Origin: Firmicutes bacterium HGW-Firmicutes-14
GTDB taxonomy: Bacteria > Bacillota > Thermincolia > Thermincolales > UBA2595
Assembly (NCBI GenBank): GCA_002840275.1
Contig: PHAB01000014.1
Coordinates: forward strand, 29,461-93,460
Reading direction: 5' to 3'
DNA length: 64,000 bases
Shown here one piece after another: positions 38,041 to 47,580 of the stretch. Every line of letters starts with the position of its first letter. Within the stretch, counting starts at the first letter, position 1. The notes under the pieces are model-generated. The model was not told the origin of the DNA. It saw only the letters and a program-made list of their open reading frames with translations, and searched no databases. The translations under genes were made by a program, and so were the position numbers.

Positions 38041-39456
38041 CTATTTGCCGCCGGCAACGCGGCCCTGGGCCGGGTGCTCTTCGGGGTGTCCGGCAGAAAG
38101 TCCTCCCGGATGTCCTCCCGGATGACCGGTTGGATGCCCGTCAATTTCACTGTTATTGTCTTTTCCGGCAGCAAACCGTTTTTCATTGGGAACATCAAGA
38201 TTAAAAAGGTTTTGAAGAATTTCAGTATATAAATGTCCCTGTCTGGTTAGGGCGTAATTCTTTAATTGCATGACCGGGTCATGGAGGAGTTGGTTGACAA
38301 TGGAGTTGGTCATAGAGCTGATTATTTTCTTCTCACGTTCTGTGATATTGCCCAGGCGGTTATAGGCCTTTTTCATTTCTTTCTGCCTGATTTCTTCCCC
38401 GCGTTTTTTCAGGGCTGCAATGGTAGGAGTCACGAACTGGGTACTCAGCCATTTCCAGAATTCATCTATCTCTGCCTGGATAATCTTCTCGGCCTTAAGA
38501 GATTCTTTTTTCCTGTGTTCCAGGTTCTTGTCCACTACATACTGAAGTTCATCAATATCATACAGGCTGACCCCGGGGACTTCTCCCGCCAGCGGGTCCA
38601 CATCCCTTGGCACTGCAATATCTATGATAAATATCTTCCTGCCTCCCCTGCGGTCCATAACCTTTTCCATGTCCGGTTTTTCGATTATGCAGTGGGCCGC
38701 GGCGGTAGCGCTGATCACGATATCTGCTCTGACCATACAGTCATGCAGTTCATCAAACCTGACCGCCCGGCCGCCGAATTGTTCAGCTAATACCCGGGCC
38801 TTATCAATTGAACGGTTTGACACCAGGACACTGGTCACCCCATTGGCTACCAGGTGCTTTGCTGTCAGTTCACTCATTTTTCCCGCACCGATAACAAGGA
38901 TAGACTTGCCATCCAGGTCTCCTTCAAAAATTTGCCTGGCCAGTTCAACAGCGGCATAACTTATTGATACAGCGTTCCGGTCGATAAGGGTATCTGTCCG
39001 TACCTTTTTGCCAACCGTAATGGCCTGCTGGAACAGGGTGTTTAAGACCCTGTTGGTGGAACCGTTCTCACAGGCTATCTGGTAGGCGGTCCTTACCTGC
39101 CCGAGGACCTGGGTCTCTCCCAGAATCATAGAGTCAAGTCCGGAGGCCACCCTGAAAAGGTGGGGTATAACGTCAAAAAGGGTATAGGTATACAGGTAAT
39201 TTTTCAATTCATTCAAATCTTTTCGGCAGCACTTGGCCAGGTGCTCCCTAATCCTGGTCAGTCCTTTATCCACATCTATAACAGCGGCATAAACCTCAGT
39301 CCGGTTGCAGGTGGAAAGTATGACACACCCCCGGATGATATTGTTGGCTGTCAGTTTATTCAGGTGTTTGGGCAGGGAATCTTCCGCAAAACTCAGTTTT
39401 TCCCGGATTTCAACCGGTGCAGTCCTATGATTGAGTCCAACTGTCACCAAGAACAT
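38041..39456 (-). CDS. hemA: Glutamyl-tRNA reductase with His-rich tail
   Basis: HemA reduces Glu-tRNA to glutamate-1-semialdehyde, committing carbon to tetrapyrroles. It has the N-terminal [15 protein letters not shown], the catalytic Cys in ILSTCNRTE (near residue 50), [16 protein letters not shown], and an NADPH-binding domain ([15 protein letters not shown]). At 471 residues it is about 30 longer than usual. The extra residues form a tail of repeated GHP units ([21 protein letters not shown]) that may bind metal or heme. The start overlaps the precorrin-2 dehydrogenase gene by 32 bases, so the two are translationally coupled. Confidence 0.96.
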   Translation of the reverse strand: MFLVTVGLNHRTAPVEIREKLSFAEDSLPKHLNKLTANNIIRGCVILSTCNRTEVYAAVIDVDKGLTRIREHLAKCCRKDLNELKNYLYTYTLFDVIPHLFRVASGLDSMILGETQVLGQVRTAYQIACENGSTNRVLNTLFQQAITVGKKVRTDTLIDRNAVSISYAAVELARQIFEGDLDGKSILVIGAGKMSELTAKHLVANGVTSVLVSNRSIDKARVLAEQFGGRAVRFDELHDCMVRADIVISATAAAHCIIEKPDMEKVMDRRGGRKIFIIDIAVPRDVDPLAGEVPGVSLYDIDELQYVVDKNLEHRKKESLKAEKIIQAEIDEFWKWLSTQFVTPTIAALKKRGEEIRQKEMKKAYNRLGNITEREKKIISSMTNSIVNQLLHDPVMQLKNYALTRQGHLYTEILQNLFNLDVPNEKRFAAGKDNNSEIDGHPTGHPGGHPGGLSAGHPEEHPAQGRVAGGK

Positions 39457-40072
39457 GGGTTATCCGCTCCTTCACTTTTTCACGCTGACCGTCTTTTAAC
39501 AGATCCAGAATATCTGAATCAATCAGTCTCTGAAAGGTGTCTTTCCGGCTTTTTTCTTCAGGTATGGTCCTGATAACATATTCTCTGACATTCCCCATAA
39601 GCTCTAGAAATTCACAGTATTCAGGTCCAAATTCCGGTTCAAGCCTTTCCCGGATCCGCCGGGCTAACATTGGACTTTTACCATCGGTGGATATACTGAT
39701 TGATAAAGCCCCCTGTCTGAGTACCGCAGGCACCATAAAATTGCACCAATCCGGATTGTCCGCAATGTTAACCAGGATGTTCCTTTCCTGGCAATCCCGG
39801 GCAACCCGTTCGTTAATCCCGGGATTATCAGTGGCCCCGATGACAAGGAAGGCATCCTCCAGGTCAGTAGTTGTATAACATCTTCTGATAACCGTAAGTT
39901 TATGTTCCCCGGCCATTTCTTCCAGCCGGTCAGACAGGGCCGGACTCACCACATATACCCGGGCGCCTGATTCCAGGAGGCTTATTACTTTCCGTTCAGC
40001 TACATTCCCGCCGCCCACAACAAGGCATTTTTTTTGATCCAGGTTTAAATAGACAGGATAAAGGCCGGACAT
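39425..40072 (-). CDS. Precorrin-2 dehydrogenase/sirohydrochlorin ferrochelatase (CysG-N type)
   Basis: About 215 residues of the Met8/SirC/CysG-N family: NAD-binding [22 protein letters not shown], the Asp-containing [15 protein letters not shown], and [15 protein letters not shown]. It oxidises precorrin-2 to sirohydrochlorin and may also insert iron, as Met8 does. First gene of the hem operon, about 160 bases after the promoter at 40233-40261. ATG 40072 is preferred over GTG 40081 because of the GGGGAAG spacing. Confidence 0.92.
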   Translation of the reverse strand: MSGLYPVYLNLDQKKCLVVGGGNVAERKVISLLESGARVYVVSPALSDRLEEMAGEHKLTVIRRCYTTTDLEDAFLVIGATDNPGINERVARDCQERNILVNIADNPDWCNFMVPAVLRQGALSISISTDGKSPMLARRIRERLEPEFGPEYCEFLELMGNVREYVIRTIPEEKSRKDTFQRLIDSDILDLLKDGQREKVKERITHVLGDSWTQS

Positions 40073-40232
40073 ACACACCACTTCCCCAAAACTGTTTTCC
40101 CGTTTTTTCAGCTAATGCATTCTTTATTCGCTGAAGTATGTGGGATTCCTTCTAAATTAACAACATTCTCTCCAATTTAAAGAAGAGGTAGTCTTAGTGG
40201 CAGTTAGACATCGGATTCAAACCGCTGTTCCT

Positions 40233-40261
40233 ATTATAACTTATATACTGCTTGCAACCAA
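40233..40261 (-). promoter_or_regulatory. Sigma-A-type promoter of the hem operon
   Basis: On the minus strand TTGGTT (40256-40261), 17 bases, then TATAAT (40233-40238). The leader to ATG 40072 is about 150 bases with no riboswitch I recognise. Confidence 0.8.
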
Positions 40262-40305
40262 GGATAAATCTTTTCCAAGTTACCTTTTGCACAAACTCTG
40301 TTCTG

Positions 40306-40337
40306 ACAACAAGCCGTGATTTGTCACGGCTTGTTGT
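40306..40337. terminator. Strong hairpin after ccsA
   Basis: ACAACAAGCCGTGA pairs perfectly with TCACGGCTTGTTGT across a 4-base loop, 18 bases past the ccsA stop. No clean U-tract follows on the minus strand, so it may act as a transcript-end or stabilising structure rather than a textbook terminator. Confidence 0.55.
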
Positions 40338-40354
40338 TTACCGGCAAAATCCTT

Positions 40355-41203
40355 TTAGCTTCCACCGTAGGAGTGAAGCCCTGACAGGAAATAGTTGACT
40401 CCGAAGAAGGTAAAGAGGACAAAGATAAAACCGACTATTGACATCCAAGCCGCCTTGCTGCCCCGCCACCCGTAAGTAAACCTGGCATGCAGGTAAGCCG
40501 CGTAGACCAGCCACGTTATAAGTGACCATGTTTCCTTAGGATCCCAGCTCCAGTACCGCCCCCAGGCATATTCAGCCCAGATAGCCCCGGTTATGATGAC
40601 CGCTGACAGAAACGGAAACGCAACGGCAATGAATTTATAGCTGATATCATCCAGGGCATCCAGGGATGGCATCCGTTTGCTAAAACCGCTCCTGGAACCA
40701 CTGTTTTCCATAGATTGTTTTATCAGATACATGATACTGGTTCCCAGCGATAAAGCAAAAGCGCCGTATGACACCATGGCTGTAGCCACATGGATGGACA
40801 GCCAGTTGCTCTGGAGAGCCGGCATCAGGTTTGTGGCACTCCTGGAATAATCCGGCATCTTCATGGCTATCCAGGCCAGGATCAGCCATGCAATAGGCAT
40901 TACAAAAGCTCCTATAATCTTGTACCTGTACTTCCACTCAGCAACAAGGTAAGCCCCGGCAATACCCGCTGTGAAGGACATGAGAAATTCATAACCGTTG
41001 GCGAAGGGGGCACGGCCACTGATCATCCATCTCAGCACCAAAAATGCAAGGTTGGTAATTAAACCCACTATAGTAGCCAGGGTAGCAATCCTGACCATAT
41101 TTTCATTTTTATATCCCAGGTAGACAATATAAATGAGGGATGCGATTCCATAAGCTATAAAAGTGACCGTATACGAATACTCTTCCAGTGTTACCAGGTC
41201 CAT
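40355..41203 (-). CDS. ccsA: Cytochrome c biogenesis protein CcsA/ResC
   Basis: About 282 residues, seven or eight membrane helices. It carries the tryptophan-rich WWD heme-handling segment (YAWGRYWSWDPKETWSLITW, near residues 205-225) and the conserved external His residues. With ResB it forms the System II synthase that carries heme across the membrane and attaches it to CXXCH motifs. It begins 12 bases after resB. I choose ATG 41203 over GTG 41212 because AAGGGGTG lies 7 bases before it. The many c-type cytochromes downstream in the window need this machinery. Confidence 0.95.
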   Translation of the reverse strand: MDLVTLEEYSYTVTFIAYGIASLIYIVYLGYKNENMVRIATLATIVGLITNLAFLVLRWMISGRAPFANGYEFLMSFTAGIAGAYLVAEWKYRYKIIGAFVMPIAWLILAWIAMKMPDYSRSATNLMPALQSNWLSIHVATAMVSYGAFALSLGTSIMYLIKQSMENSGSRSGFSKRMPSLDALDDISYKFIAVAFPFLSAVIITGAIWAEYAWGRYWSWDPKETWSLITWLVYAAYLHARFTYGWRGSKAAWMSIVGFIFVLFTFFGVNYFLSGLHSYGGS

Positions 41204-41215
41204 TAAAATCACCCC

Positions 41216-42538
41216 TTACCTATTCTTAAGCTCGGAAGCTATATATTCCAGGTCCCTGTCAAGCCCTCTCTTATCCTTGGCTGAAATCCCGCCTATCTCT
41301 ATCAGGGACCCTTCTTTTTCAGGCCTGATTACTGACCATATCCTCCTCTGCCGGAGAAGGAAAGAGATTACTATTCCAACAATAAGCAGGATTGAACCGG
41401 CCCCTATGACGGGTACCCCGGGGTCCTTTTTGGTACTCAGGACTGTATAGCTCCTGACATCCTGGAACGTCACCTCGGCATCCCCGTATTTGTAGGGAGT
41501 GTTTAAAGCCACACCGCCGTCAAAGACTGCTTGTCTTCCCTGGTATAGATAAAATTTAACTTCTTTATTTGCATCATCATAGCCCATCGGTACAAAAAAC
41601 AGGTCAGTGCCCTCAGGCTGGACATAATCCTGCATGGCTATGCTGAAATCCTGATCCTTCTTTTCAGGCCCTGAAACCTTGCCGGAAAACTGGTGTCCGA
41701 AAGAAGACTGATAAAATTTTATTCCGTTGTGGACCAGCGGTTTATTGACATACAGGGTGAAATCATAGGAATTATCACCGTCAATTACCTTTAAATCACT
41801 GTACCACTGTTTAATCTCCCGCCCGCCAGGCCTGTATTCAGTTCTGAAATCTTCTACCCTGATATCGAAATAATCATCAAAATCCACATTGTCAATACCC
41901 TGGACCTGGCCAAGGCTGTAAGTCTCACCTTCCCAGCCGACAAATGTGCCGTCAAATCCTGCCAGCCCGCTGAATTTTATCATTACAGCCAGAATTATCA
42001 CCAAAAAACTCAAGTGGGTCAGGTAAGGCCCGATAATACCCAGGTGGCCCCTGTCGGAAGCAACCTTGAAGGTTTCACCCTCTTCACTCGTAAAGACCCT
42101 GTATCCCTTTTTTCTCAACAATTCCCTGATTTTTTCAAAGGCCTTGTCCGGTCCGGTTTTAACTTTTATACTGCTGTGGGATTTCAAGTTTTTGACAAAG
42201 TTTTCGGAAACATCGGCTTTGGGCCCCTTTAGGGTGCCTCTTAAGCTCTTCCACCGGTTGAGACTGCAGATTAGAATGTTTAGGGCCAGGAGCGCCAAGA
42301 TCAGGTTAAATACCGGGTTGTTATAAAACCTCAGGTAATCCGGCTGTCCATACATGTCCCTGGGAACCCAGACGGTCCCGATAATTGAGGCGGCCGCCAG
42401 GATCAAGAGCAGGATTATCCCCAGCTTCATCGAGCTCAGGAAGTTCCAGATGGTATTAATGATACCGCGGTCATCGGCTGAATCCCGGCTCTCTCCCGGT
42501 GAAACGTTTGGTTCTTCTTTTACAGGTTTTTTTGCCAT
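41216..42538 (-). CDS. resB: Cytochrome c biogenesis protein ResB/Ccs1
   Basis: A 440-residue ResB: three N-terminal membrane helices beginning at about 38 (SMKLGIILLLILAAASIIGTV), a large external domain with conserved LTHLSFLVIILAVMIK, and a C-terminal helix (VIGAGSILLIVGIVISFLL). ResB partners CcsA in heme delivery and ligation. AAAGGAGG precedes ATG 42538. Promoter at 42635-42663 lies directly upstream. A second ResB-like gene is at 61613. Confidence 0.95.
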   Translation of the reverse strand: MAKKPVKEEPNVSPGESRDSADDRGIINTIWNFLSSMKLGIILLLILAAASIIGTVWVPRDMYGQPDYLRFYNNPVFNLILALLALNILICSLNRWKSLRGTLKGPKADVSENFVKNLKSHSSIKVKTGPDKAFEKIRELLRKKGYRVFTSEEGETFKVASDRGHLGIIGPYLTHLSFLVIILAVMIKFSGLAGFDGTFVGWEGETYSLGQVQGIDNVDFDDYFDIRVEDFRTEYRPGGREIKQWYSDLKVIDGDNSYDFTLYVNKPLVHNGIKFYQSSFGHQFSGKVSGPEKKDQDFSIAMQDYVQPEGTDLFFVPMGYDDANKEVKFYLYQGRQAVFDGGVALNTPYKYGDAEVTFQDVRSYTVLSTKKDPGVPVIGAGSILLIVGIVISFLLRQRRIWSVIRPEKEGSLIEIGGISAKDKRGLDRDLEYIASELKNR

Positions 42539-42634
42539 GAATTACTGTTCCTCCTTTAAACCTATTGGCAAACTGCTGGCGTTTTTTCGGGCTTTATTTT
42601 GCTTTATTTACACAGAGCCTTATTTTTCCTGCAA

Positions 42635-42663
42635 ATTATACTACGTCTTATCGTGATTGACAA
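42635..42663 (-). promoter_or_regulatory. Sigma-A-type promoter of resB-ccsA
   Basis: On the minus strand TTGTCA (42658-42663), 17 bases, then TATAAT (42635-42640). Near-consensus. Confidence 0.82.
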
Positions 42664-42817
42664 GCCCAAAAATCAAAATTGCTTTACCTTAATATTAACA
42701 GCCTTTTGTGTCAAAACCGTGGCAAAAACCTGACCAAAACCGGTTTTTACACCATTTTGAAGTTATTCTACCCTTTAGGGAAACCAAATTATTATAAACC
42801 GAAATTTAAATTTCCAG

Positions 42818-42870
42818 AACAAAAACAGGGGAACAGTGGATTTGCTCTGCAGGCAAATCCCACTGTCCCC
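42818..42870 (-). terminator. Intrinsic terminator of the 26-heme cytochrome gene
   Basis: GGGGACAGTGGGATTTGC pairs with GCAAATCCACTGTTCCCC, followed by TGTTTTTGTTC on the minus strand, 14 bases after the stop codon. Confidence 0.9.
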
Positions 42871-42884
42871 AGTTGAAACCGGTC

Positions 42885-45800
42885 TTAATGGCATCCCGAG
42901 CAATCACTTTCCCGCCAGTTTCCACTGGCTGCCCAGTTGTTAACAATGAGCTGTGACCCATTGTTATATGGAGCCGGATCAGAAGCGGTCACCAGGAGTT
43001 TCTTATTCTTATATCCGTGGGGCACTGCGGTGTGGCATTTGACACAGGCCACACGGTGTTCCGAAACAGATACGTGCAGGTTTCCCTGGCCGGAATTACT
43101 AAAACCTGAAGCTCCTGCAGCCTGGTTAGGCGATGTGCCTGCCGCCCCGTAAGTGTTCACATCATGGCACCGGTAACACAGGTCATTCCCGGTGCCTGCC
43201 GTTCCGGTATTTTCCGAGAAAGGCGCTTTCAGGATATACCTGTTGGCAGAACCGTGTATGGCCCCCGGAGAGGTGACCGGGGTACCGTCGGAGCCGTGGC
43301 AGCTGGTACAATACAGTTTGGTACCGGCATCAAACGGACCGGCATAAGTTCCTTCAATAGTCCTGCTATTGCTTCCCGGTATCCCCAGATAATGATATGA
43401 TGCATTGTTGGGGTTAAACTCCATGGCGATATCGGTCTGGGTAACAGCGCCCGCCGGAGGTGATGGGAAGTTTCCGTTAAAACCGGAGTGACATTTGAAG
43501 CATAATTCGTACTCATTGACCACGGTTCCAAGGGTATAGCCGGCTGCCGGCACAGGGCTCCAGGCTGCAGGCCAGTCAGTGACCGTTACCCCTGTAACGT
43601 TCCCCAGCTTGCCGGATGCTGCCGGGGCAGTATTCCCTGCCGGGCCTGTCACTTTTACATTGCCCGCGCTAGCCGAGTGAGGATCATGGCAATCGTAGCA
43701 CTCGGCATGCCGGTCGGCCGTATCCCAGGGGAAGGTCTCCCGGTTGTCGTGGCGGCCTGTATAATCAAGGGCCGGATGCCTGTAAGTGAAATCTGAGCCT
43801 TTGGTAAAATCGGTATAGACATTGGCTGCCCCTTCCGGCCTGCCGGTCTGGTCTCCATGGCACTGCAGGCAAATACCGCTGCCGGACGCGGGGACTGCTG
43901 CCGGGTCCTCAGGCAGAGTTGTCAGCATCGGGTTTGAGGATCCGTGTTTATCGTGGCACTTATCACACTGGTATCCCTGTGAATAATGACCCGCAGGAGA
44001 TATTTCTCCCGTATAGGAGCTTTTGTCCCATCCCCCTGTATTATTGGTAAATTCCCAATCCGGGAAAGTTACATTATAGGGCACAAAAGCGGTGCCGTCA
44101 TTAATGGCCTGGGGCGGGCTTCCGTCGTGACAGGTGATGCAGAACCGAGATATGTCACCTGCGGCAGTTATAAATGATTCAAGGGTATTATCGGGATTGG
44201 ATATATCTGAATCACCCAGCCCGGCCGCAAAGGGGTTCCTGCTGACGATGTGGGGACCGTGGCAATTGACACAGGTCAGCTGTGCCCCGGTAACCCCGGT
44301 AATGTCATGTTTTGATTCACCGGAGAACTGATTGGCAATATCTTTGGATTCCGCACTCATAGTTGTTCCATAAACATCGCCGCCCGTATCATGGCATTTG
44401 AGGCAGAACTGCTGTTTTAGCGGGTCGGTCAGGGTTGTGTCCCCGAAGGGTGACAGAATACTCCGGTAATCCGAGTTATGGGTGCCAAACCTGTTGGTTG
44501 AGGTCTGGCCCGTCTTGGTCATATTGTCATTGTGGCACTTGCTGCAGTTGGCATTAAACTGGGTTGCATCACTAAACTCGGATGCCGCTGTATAGTTATG
44601 GGCTGACCCGGTATAACCGGTGATTGAGACAGGCGGTGTGGCAATCGTGTTATCAGCCTGGGGATTTTCTTTGGCCTGCCGGTCTTTATGACAGGACAGG
44701 CATAATCCGCCATAACCGGGATCTGCCGGATTAAAATCCGTGTTTTTCCCCGGGGTTGTGTCCTGCCGGGCAAAGCTCTCGGTATAATTCGCCTTTAGGT
44801 TATATGCCTTTTGGTTGTTAAACTTATTATGGTCAACGTGACAGGAAAGACAGTTCCTGGACCCATTTTGGGTTGTAGAATAGGTGGCTGAGGAATCACT
44901 TAAAAGGTGATGGTAACCGGAATCTGAAGAAGAGGTTGCCAAGACCAGGGATGAGTGGCAGATGCTGCAGTCCTGTCCCCCCTCTGAAGCCCCGGAGGAG
45001 ATGTTGTGGGGACCTCCATGGCATTCAAGGCACGCGGCGGTGCTGTTGCTGCCATGATCCGGCACTGATGAAGGAGGAGGAGACATGGCGATACCCTCAA
45101 CGGTTTTACCATCCTGATGACACGCAAGGCATTCATTTCTTCCGTCTCCCAGGTTTGAACCCAGGCTGTCATTCAATGAATACTTGTTGTTATTTGATGA
45201 CCCATGGAGGTTATGGCAGGTCTCACACGAAAGAACTGACCCCACTGCCAGGTTTCCTCCCTCAGTCTTAATCCTGTGGCCTCCCCCCGAAGCAGTATAC
45301 TGGCCCTGGACATCATAATCAGGGTTAATACTGCTGCCATTGTGACACTGGAAACACAGATCAAAATCAGAAGCAGTATAGTTGGTTTTTCCGTCATTAA
45401 AAGCGCCCCTCAGGGTCTTCATGGCAACTTTTGAAGTCCCATTGGCTGTACCGTGGGAATCGTGACAGCTGGAACACTGTCCGGCCTGACCGATAACCCC
45501 CGGATAATCGGTATTCGTGTTTAAGCTGGTGACAAGGCTGTGTTTGGAACCTTCAAAAGCGCCCTGTCCCTTGTATCTGTCATCGGGGCTGGCCGCCCCA
45601 TGGCACTCGTAGCAGAAACTTTTGTTATTTCCATTGGCTTCAAGACTATCTCCATTGGGATTTTTCTTCAACAGGCCGGTAAGGGCTGAACCGTGTTTCT
45701 CATGGCAGCCGCTGCAGCTTATACCTGTACCTGAATCGGGATTAAAGGGCTGGATACCGTTAACGGTAAATGCGGCATTGTTGTGCCCGGTCCCGCTAAC

Positions 45801-46289
45801 CGGATATTTTGTCGGATCTATGGGCATAAGACCGTTTTGAGAAGTCTTATGGCAGCTAAAACAGAAATCGTTTCCTTCATGGATGCTTTCATCCGCACTG
45901 CTCTGCAGCAGCTTCGGCCAGTGAATGTCAACCCCATCGGCATCTTTGCCGCCATCATGGGGATTGTGACAATCAGTACATTTCAGGGTGCCCTGAGGGA
46001 CACCGTGATTACTCGCGGCATATGGCTCAGCCGTACCGAATTCACCCGCCACATCATACCGGCTCTGGCCCCCCGCATCATGACACAGGTAACAAAGGGA
46101 GTTAACCGAAGGCTGCATTATCAGGCCGGCGCCCTGACCGTTATGGGTAATATGGCAGTTGGCACAATCATTGGTATTTTCGTCATAGCTCCCATGAGGG
46201 CCCTGGGCAGCAGATACATAGACAGCCCCGAATAAAATAATAGCTGCCGCAAGGATTATTGAGGCCGAAACTAATGCAGTTCTTTTCAT
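42885..46289 (-). CDS. 26-heme c-type cytochrome, 1134 aa
   Basis: Exported protein with a Sec signal (about 1-28, cleavage after VSAA), then 26 CXXCH motifs spread over the whole length, from CANCH near residue 42 to CSGCH as the last five residues. Several are followed by HG or PH pairs (CTDCHNPHDG, CSSCHDSHGT, CETCHNLHGS) typical of doubled heme-binding repeats. No enzyme domain is visible, so a role as a heme wire for extracellular electron transfer is inferred. The NHL gene upstream ends 77 bases before its ATG 46289. It shares repeat style with the cytochromes at 47850 and 54005 but lacks their CX3CH motif. Confidence 0.95.
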   Translation of the reverse strand: MKRTALVSASIILAAAIILFGAVYVSAAQGPHGSYDENTNDCANCHITHNGQGAGLIMQPSVNSLCYLCHDAGGQSRYDVAGEFGTAEPYAASNHGVPQGTLKCTDCHNPHDGGKDADGVDIHWPKLLQSSADESIHEGNDFCFSCHKTSQNGLMPIDPTKYPVSGTGHNNAAFTVNGIQPFNPDSGTGISCSGCHEKHGSALTGLLKKNPNGDSLEANGNNKSFCYECHGAASPDDRYKGQGAFEGSKHSLVTSLNTNTDYPGVIGQAGQCSSCHDSHGTANGTSKVAMKTLRGAFNDGKTNYTASDFDLCFQCHNGSSINPDYDVQGQYTASGGGHRIKTEGGNLAVGSVLSCETCHNLHGSSNNNKYSLNDSLGSNLGDGRNECLACHQDGKTVEGIAMSPPPSSVPDHGSNSTAACLECHGGPHNISSGASEGGQDCSICHSSLVLATSSSDSGYHHLLSDSSATYSTTQNGSRNCLSCHVDHNKFNNQKAYNLKANYTESFARQDTTPGKNTDFNPADPGYGGLCLSCHKDRQAKENPQADNTIATPPVSITGYTGSAHNYTAASEFSDATQFNANCSKCHNDNMTKTGQTSTNRFGTHNSDYRSILSPFGDTTLTDPLKQQFCLKCHDTGGDVYGTTMSAESKDIANQFSGESKHDITGVTGAQLTCVNCHGPHIVSRNPFAAGLGDSDISNPDNTLESFITAAGDISRFCITCHDGSPPQAINDGTAFVPYNVTFPDWEFTNNTGGWDKSSYTGEISPAGHYSQGYQCDKCHDKHGSSNPMLTTLPEDPAAVPASGSGICLQCHGDQTGRPEGAANVYTDFTKGSDFTYRHPALDYTGRHDNRETFPWDTADRHAECYDCHDPHSASAGNVKVTGPAGNTAPAASGKLGNVTGVTVTDWPAAWSPVPAAGYTLGTVVNEYELCFKCHSGFNGNFPSPPAGAVTQTDIAMEFNPNNASYHYLGIPGSNSRTIEGTYAGPFDAGTKLYCTSCHGSDGTPVTSPGAIHGSANRYILKAPFSENTGTAGTGNDLCYRCHDVNTYGAAGTSPNQAAGASGFSNSGQGNLHVSVSEHRVACVKCHTAVPHGYKNKKLLVTASDPAPYNNGSQLIVNNWAASGNWRESDCSGCH

Positions 46290-46365
46290 GTTATCAACTC
46301 CTGCAGCAAATAGAGTGGAAACAGTTCCGAAAGATAATCCTGTGAGATTCGTGATGAAGAATTTA

Positions 46366-47331
46366 TCAGTTTTGTGTTAAAGAATATACCTTTATATCAT
46401 TAGCCCCCCGGTCCACCACAAATAACCTGTCCTGTCCGTAAACCGCCAGGGCGGTGGGGAATACCAGGCCTTCTGCGCCGCCTGAAGATTCAGGGAAACT
46501 GTATAGCAGCTCACCCGATGGTTTAAAAACCTTTATCGAGCGGGAAATAGTATCAGAAACATAAGCCCTGCCTTTTGGGTCAAGGACTATCCCCCTGACC
46601 ATGGAAAAACTGTCCTCCGGTCCGCCGCCCTTAATCAGGCCAGACTCCTGCCCCACGGAATCAAGTATTCTTACCTGGTAATTACCGCTGTCAGCAACCC
46701 ATAATTGACCCTGATTGTCAACTGCTGTACCCTGGGGATAACTCAGCGGTTTTTCCGGTACAGCTATTGTCCGGATAATTTTTTCTTCAGCATCCATTGC
46801 CAGGACCCTGTTACCCGAAAGGTCCGATATATAAATCAAATCATCAGGACCTATTGAGAGAAAACCTGGTTTTGTGTCTTTAGGCAGAGACTGAATCGTT
46901 TTCAGATACCCGCCTTCCGGACTGAATATTTTGAGATTCCTTTTTACTGAATCGGCAATTACCAGGTTACCTTGCCTGTTAATAACGATCCCATTGGGAA
47001 AAGCCAAATTCTCCGGTCTCTCACCGGAACCTCCAAATTCAGATATCTTCTTCCCCTCAGCCGAAAACACATAAACCCTGGCAGAACCGGCATCGGTGAC
47101 AAAAACCCTGCCTTTAGCGTCAACAGTAACAGTATTAGGCCTGTCAAGCCCTGCATCACTGCCAATAGAATAGAGGTACCTGGGTAAGTTTTTATTCACT
47201 TCTCTTGCCGGGCTCCTGTCTGCAGGAGCAGACCCGGCCAGGCGCGGCCAGAGAAAAATCCCTCCATATACAACCAAGCCGGTCATCAGGCATATGGCGC
47301 TTATGGCAGCCACAACTCTCGGCAACCGCAT
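46366..47331 (-). CDS. NHL-repeat beta-propeller protein, membrane anchored
   Basis: About 321 residues: N-terminal membrane anchor (about 5-25), then five or six NHL repeats of the form LDRPNTVTVDAKGRVFVTDAG, LAFPNGIVINRQGNLVIADS and LSYPQGTAVDNQGQLWVADSG. These fold as a six-bladed propeller outside the membrane, likely a protein-protein or peptidoglycan platform. The upstream in-frame extension to 47409 is rejected; AGGAGATGATGAA precedes ATG 47331. It directly precedes the 26-heme cytochrome, one of three NHL-cytochrome pairings in the window. Confidence 0.9.
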   Translation of the reverse strand: MRLPRVVAAISAICLMTGLVVYGGIFLWPRLAGSAPADRSPAREVNKNLPRYLYSIGSDAGLDRPNTVTVDAKGRVFVTDAGSARVYVFSAEGKKISEFGGSGERPENLAFPNGIVINRQGNLVIADSVKRNLKIFSPEGGYLKTIQSLPKDTKPGFLSIGPDDLIYISDLSGNRVLAMDAEEKIIRTIAVPEKPLSYPQGTAVDNQGQLWVADSGNYQVRILDSVGQESGLIKGGGPEDSFSMVRGIVLDPKGRAYVSDTISRSIKVFKPSGELLYSFPESSGGAEGLVFPTALAVYGQDRLFVVDRGANDIKVYSLTQN

Positions 47332-47469
47332 TTCATCATCTCCTATTAATAATACAGCCACAAGTAAGTACAATCTCAAAGTAAGTACAATCACAAAAGT
47401 TCCGACCAAAAAAAATTACATACCAAGGGGTCTGTTCTAATTTCTAGAATCTAAGCAGATATCCTTCTG

Positions 47470-47506
47470 AAATGGCCCGAATATTTTCTGAAAATTTCGG
47501 CCATTT
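47470..47506. repeat. AT-rich inverted repeat
   Basis: AAATGGCC and GGCCATTT enclose near-complementary AT-rich arms (GAATATTTTC / GAAAATTTC). It lies between the NHL gene and the inverted-repeat element at 47581 and may be a terminator or part of the same insertion. Confidence 0.45.
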
Positions 47507-47580
47507 AAGAAAGACTCTTCCTCTCCTTCCATGCAAATGCCGGGCAAATCAAAATAGGATCGTCGCATATGTAAATTGGG

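Larger units (their letters stand above)
42539..42884. other. Promoter and terminator region between resB and the 26-heme cytochrome
   Basis: About 345 bases with no gene. It holds the terminator of the cytochrome gene (42818-42870) and the resB promoter (42635-42663). The remaining AT-rich bases show no further structure I can support. Confidence 0.7.

Noticed and set aside
47332..47409. N-terminal extension of the NHL gene at 46366
   Set aside because: The strong ribosome binding site precedes ATG 47331, and the extension disrupts the expected anchor topology.
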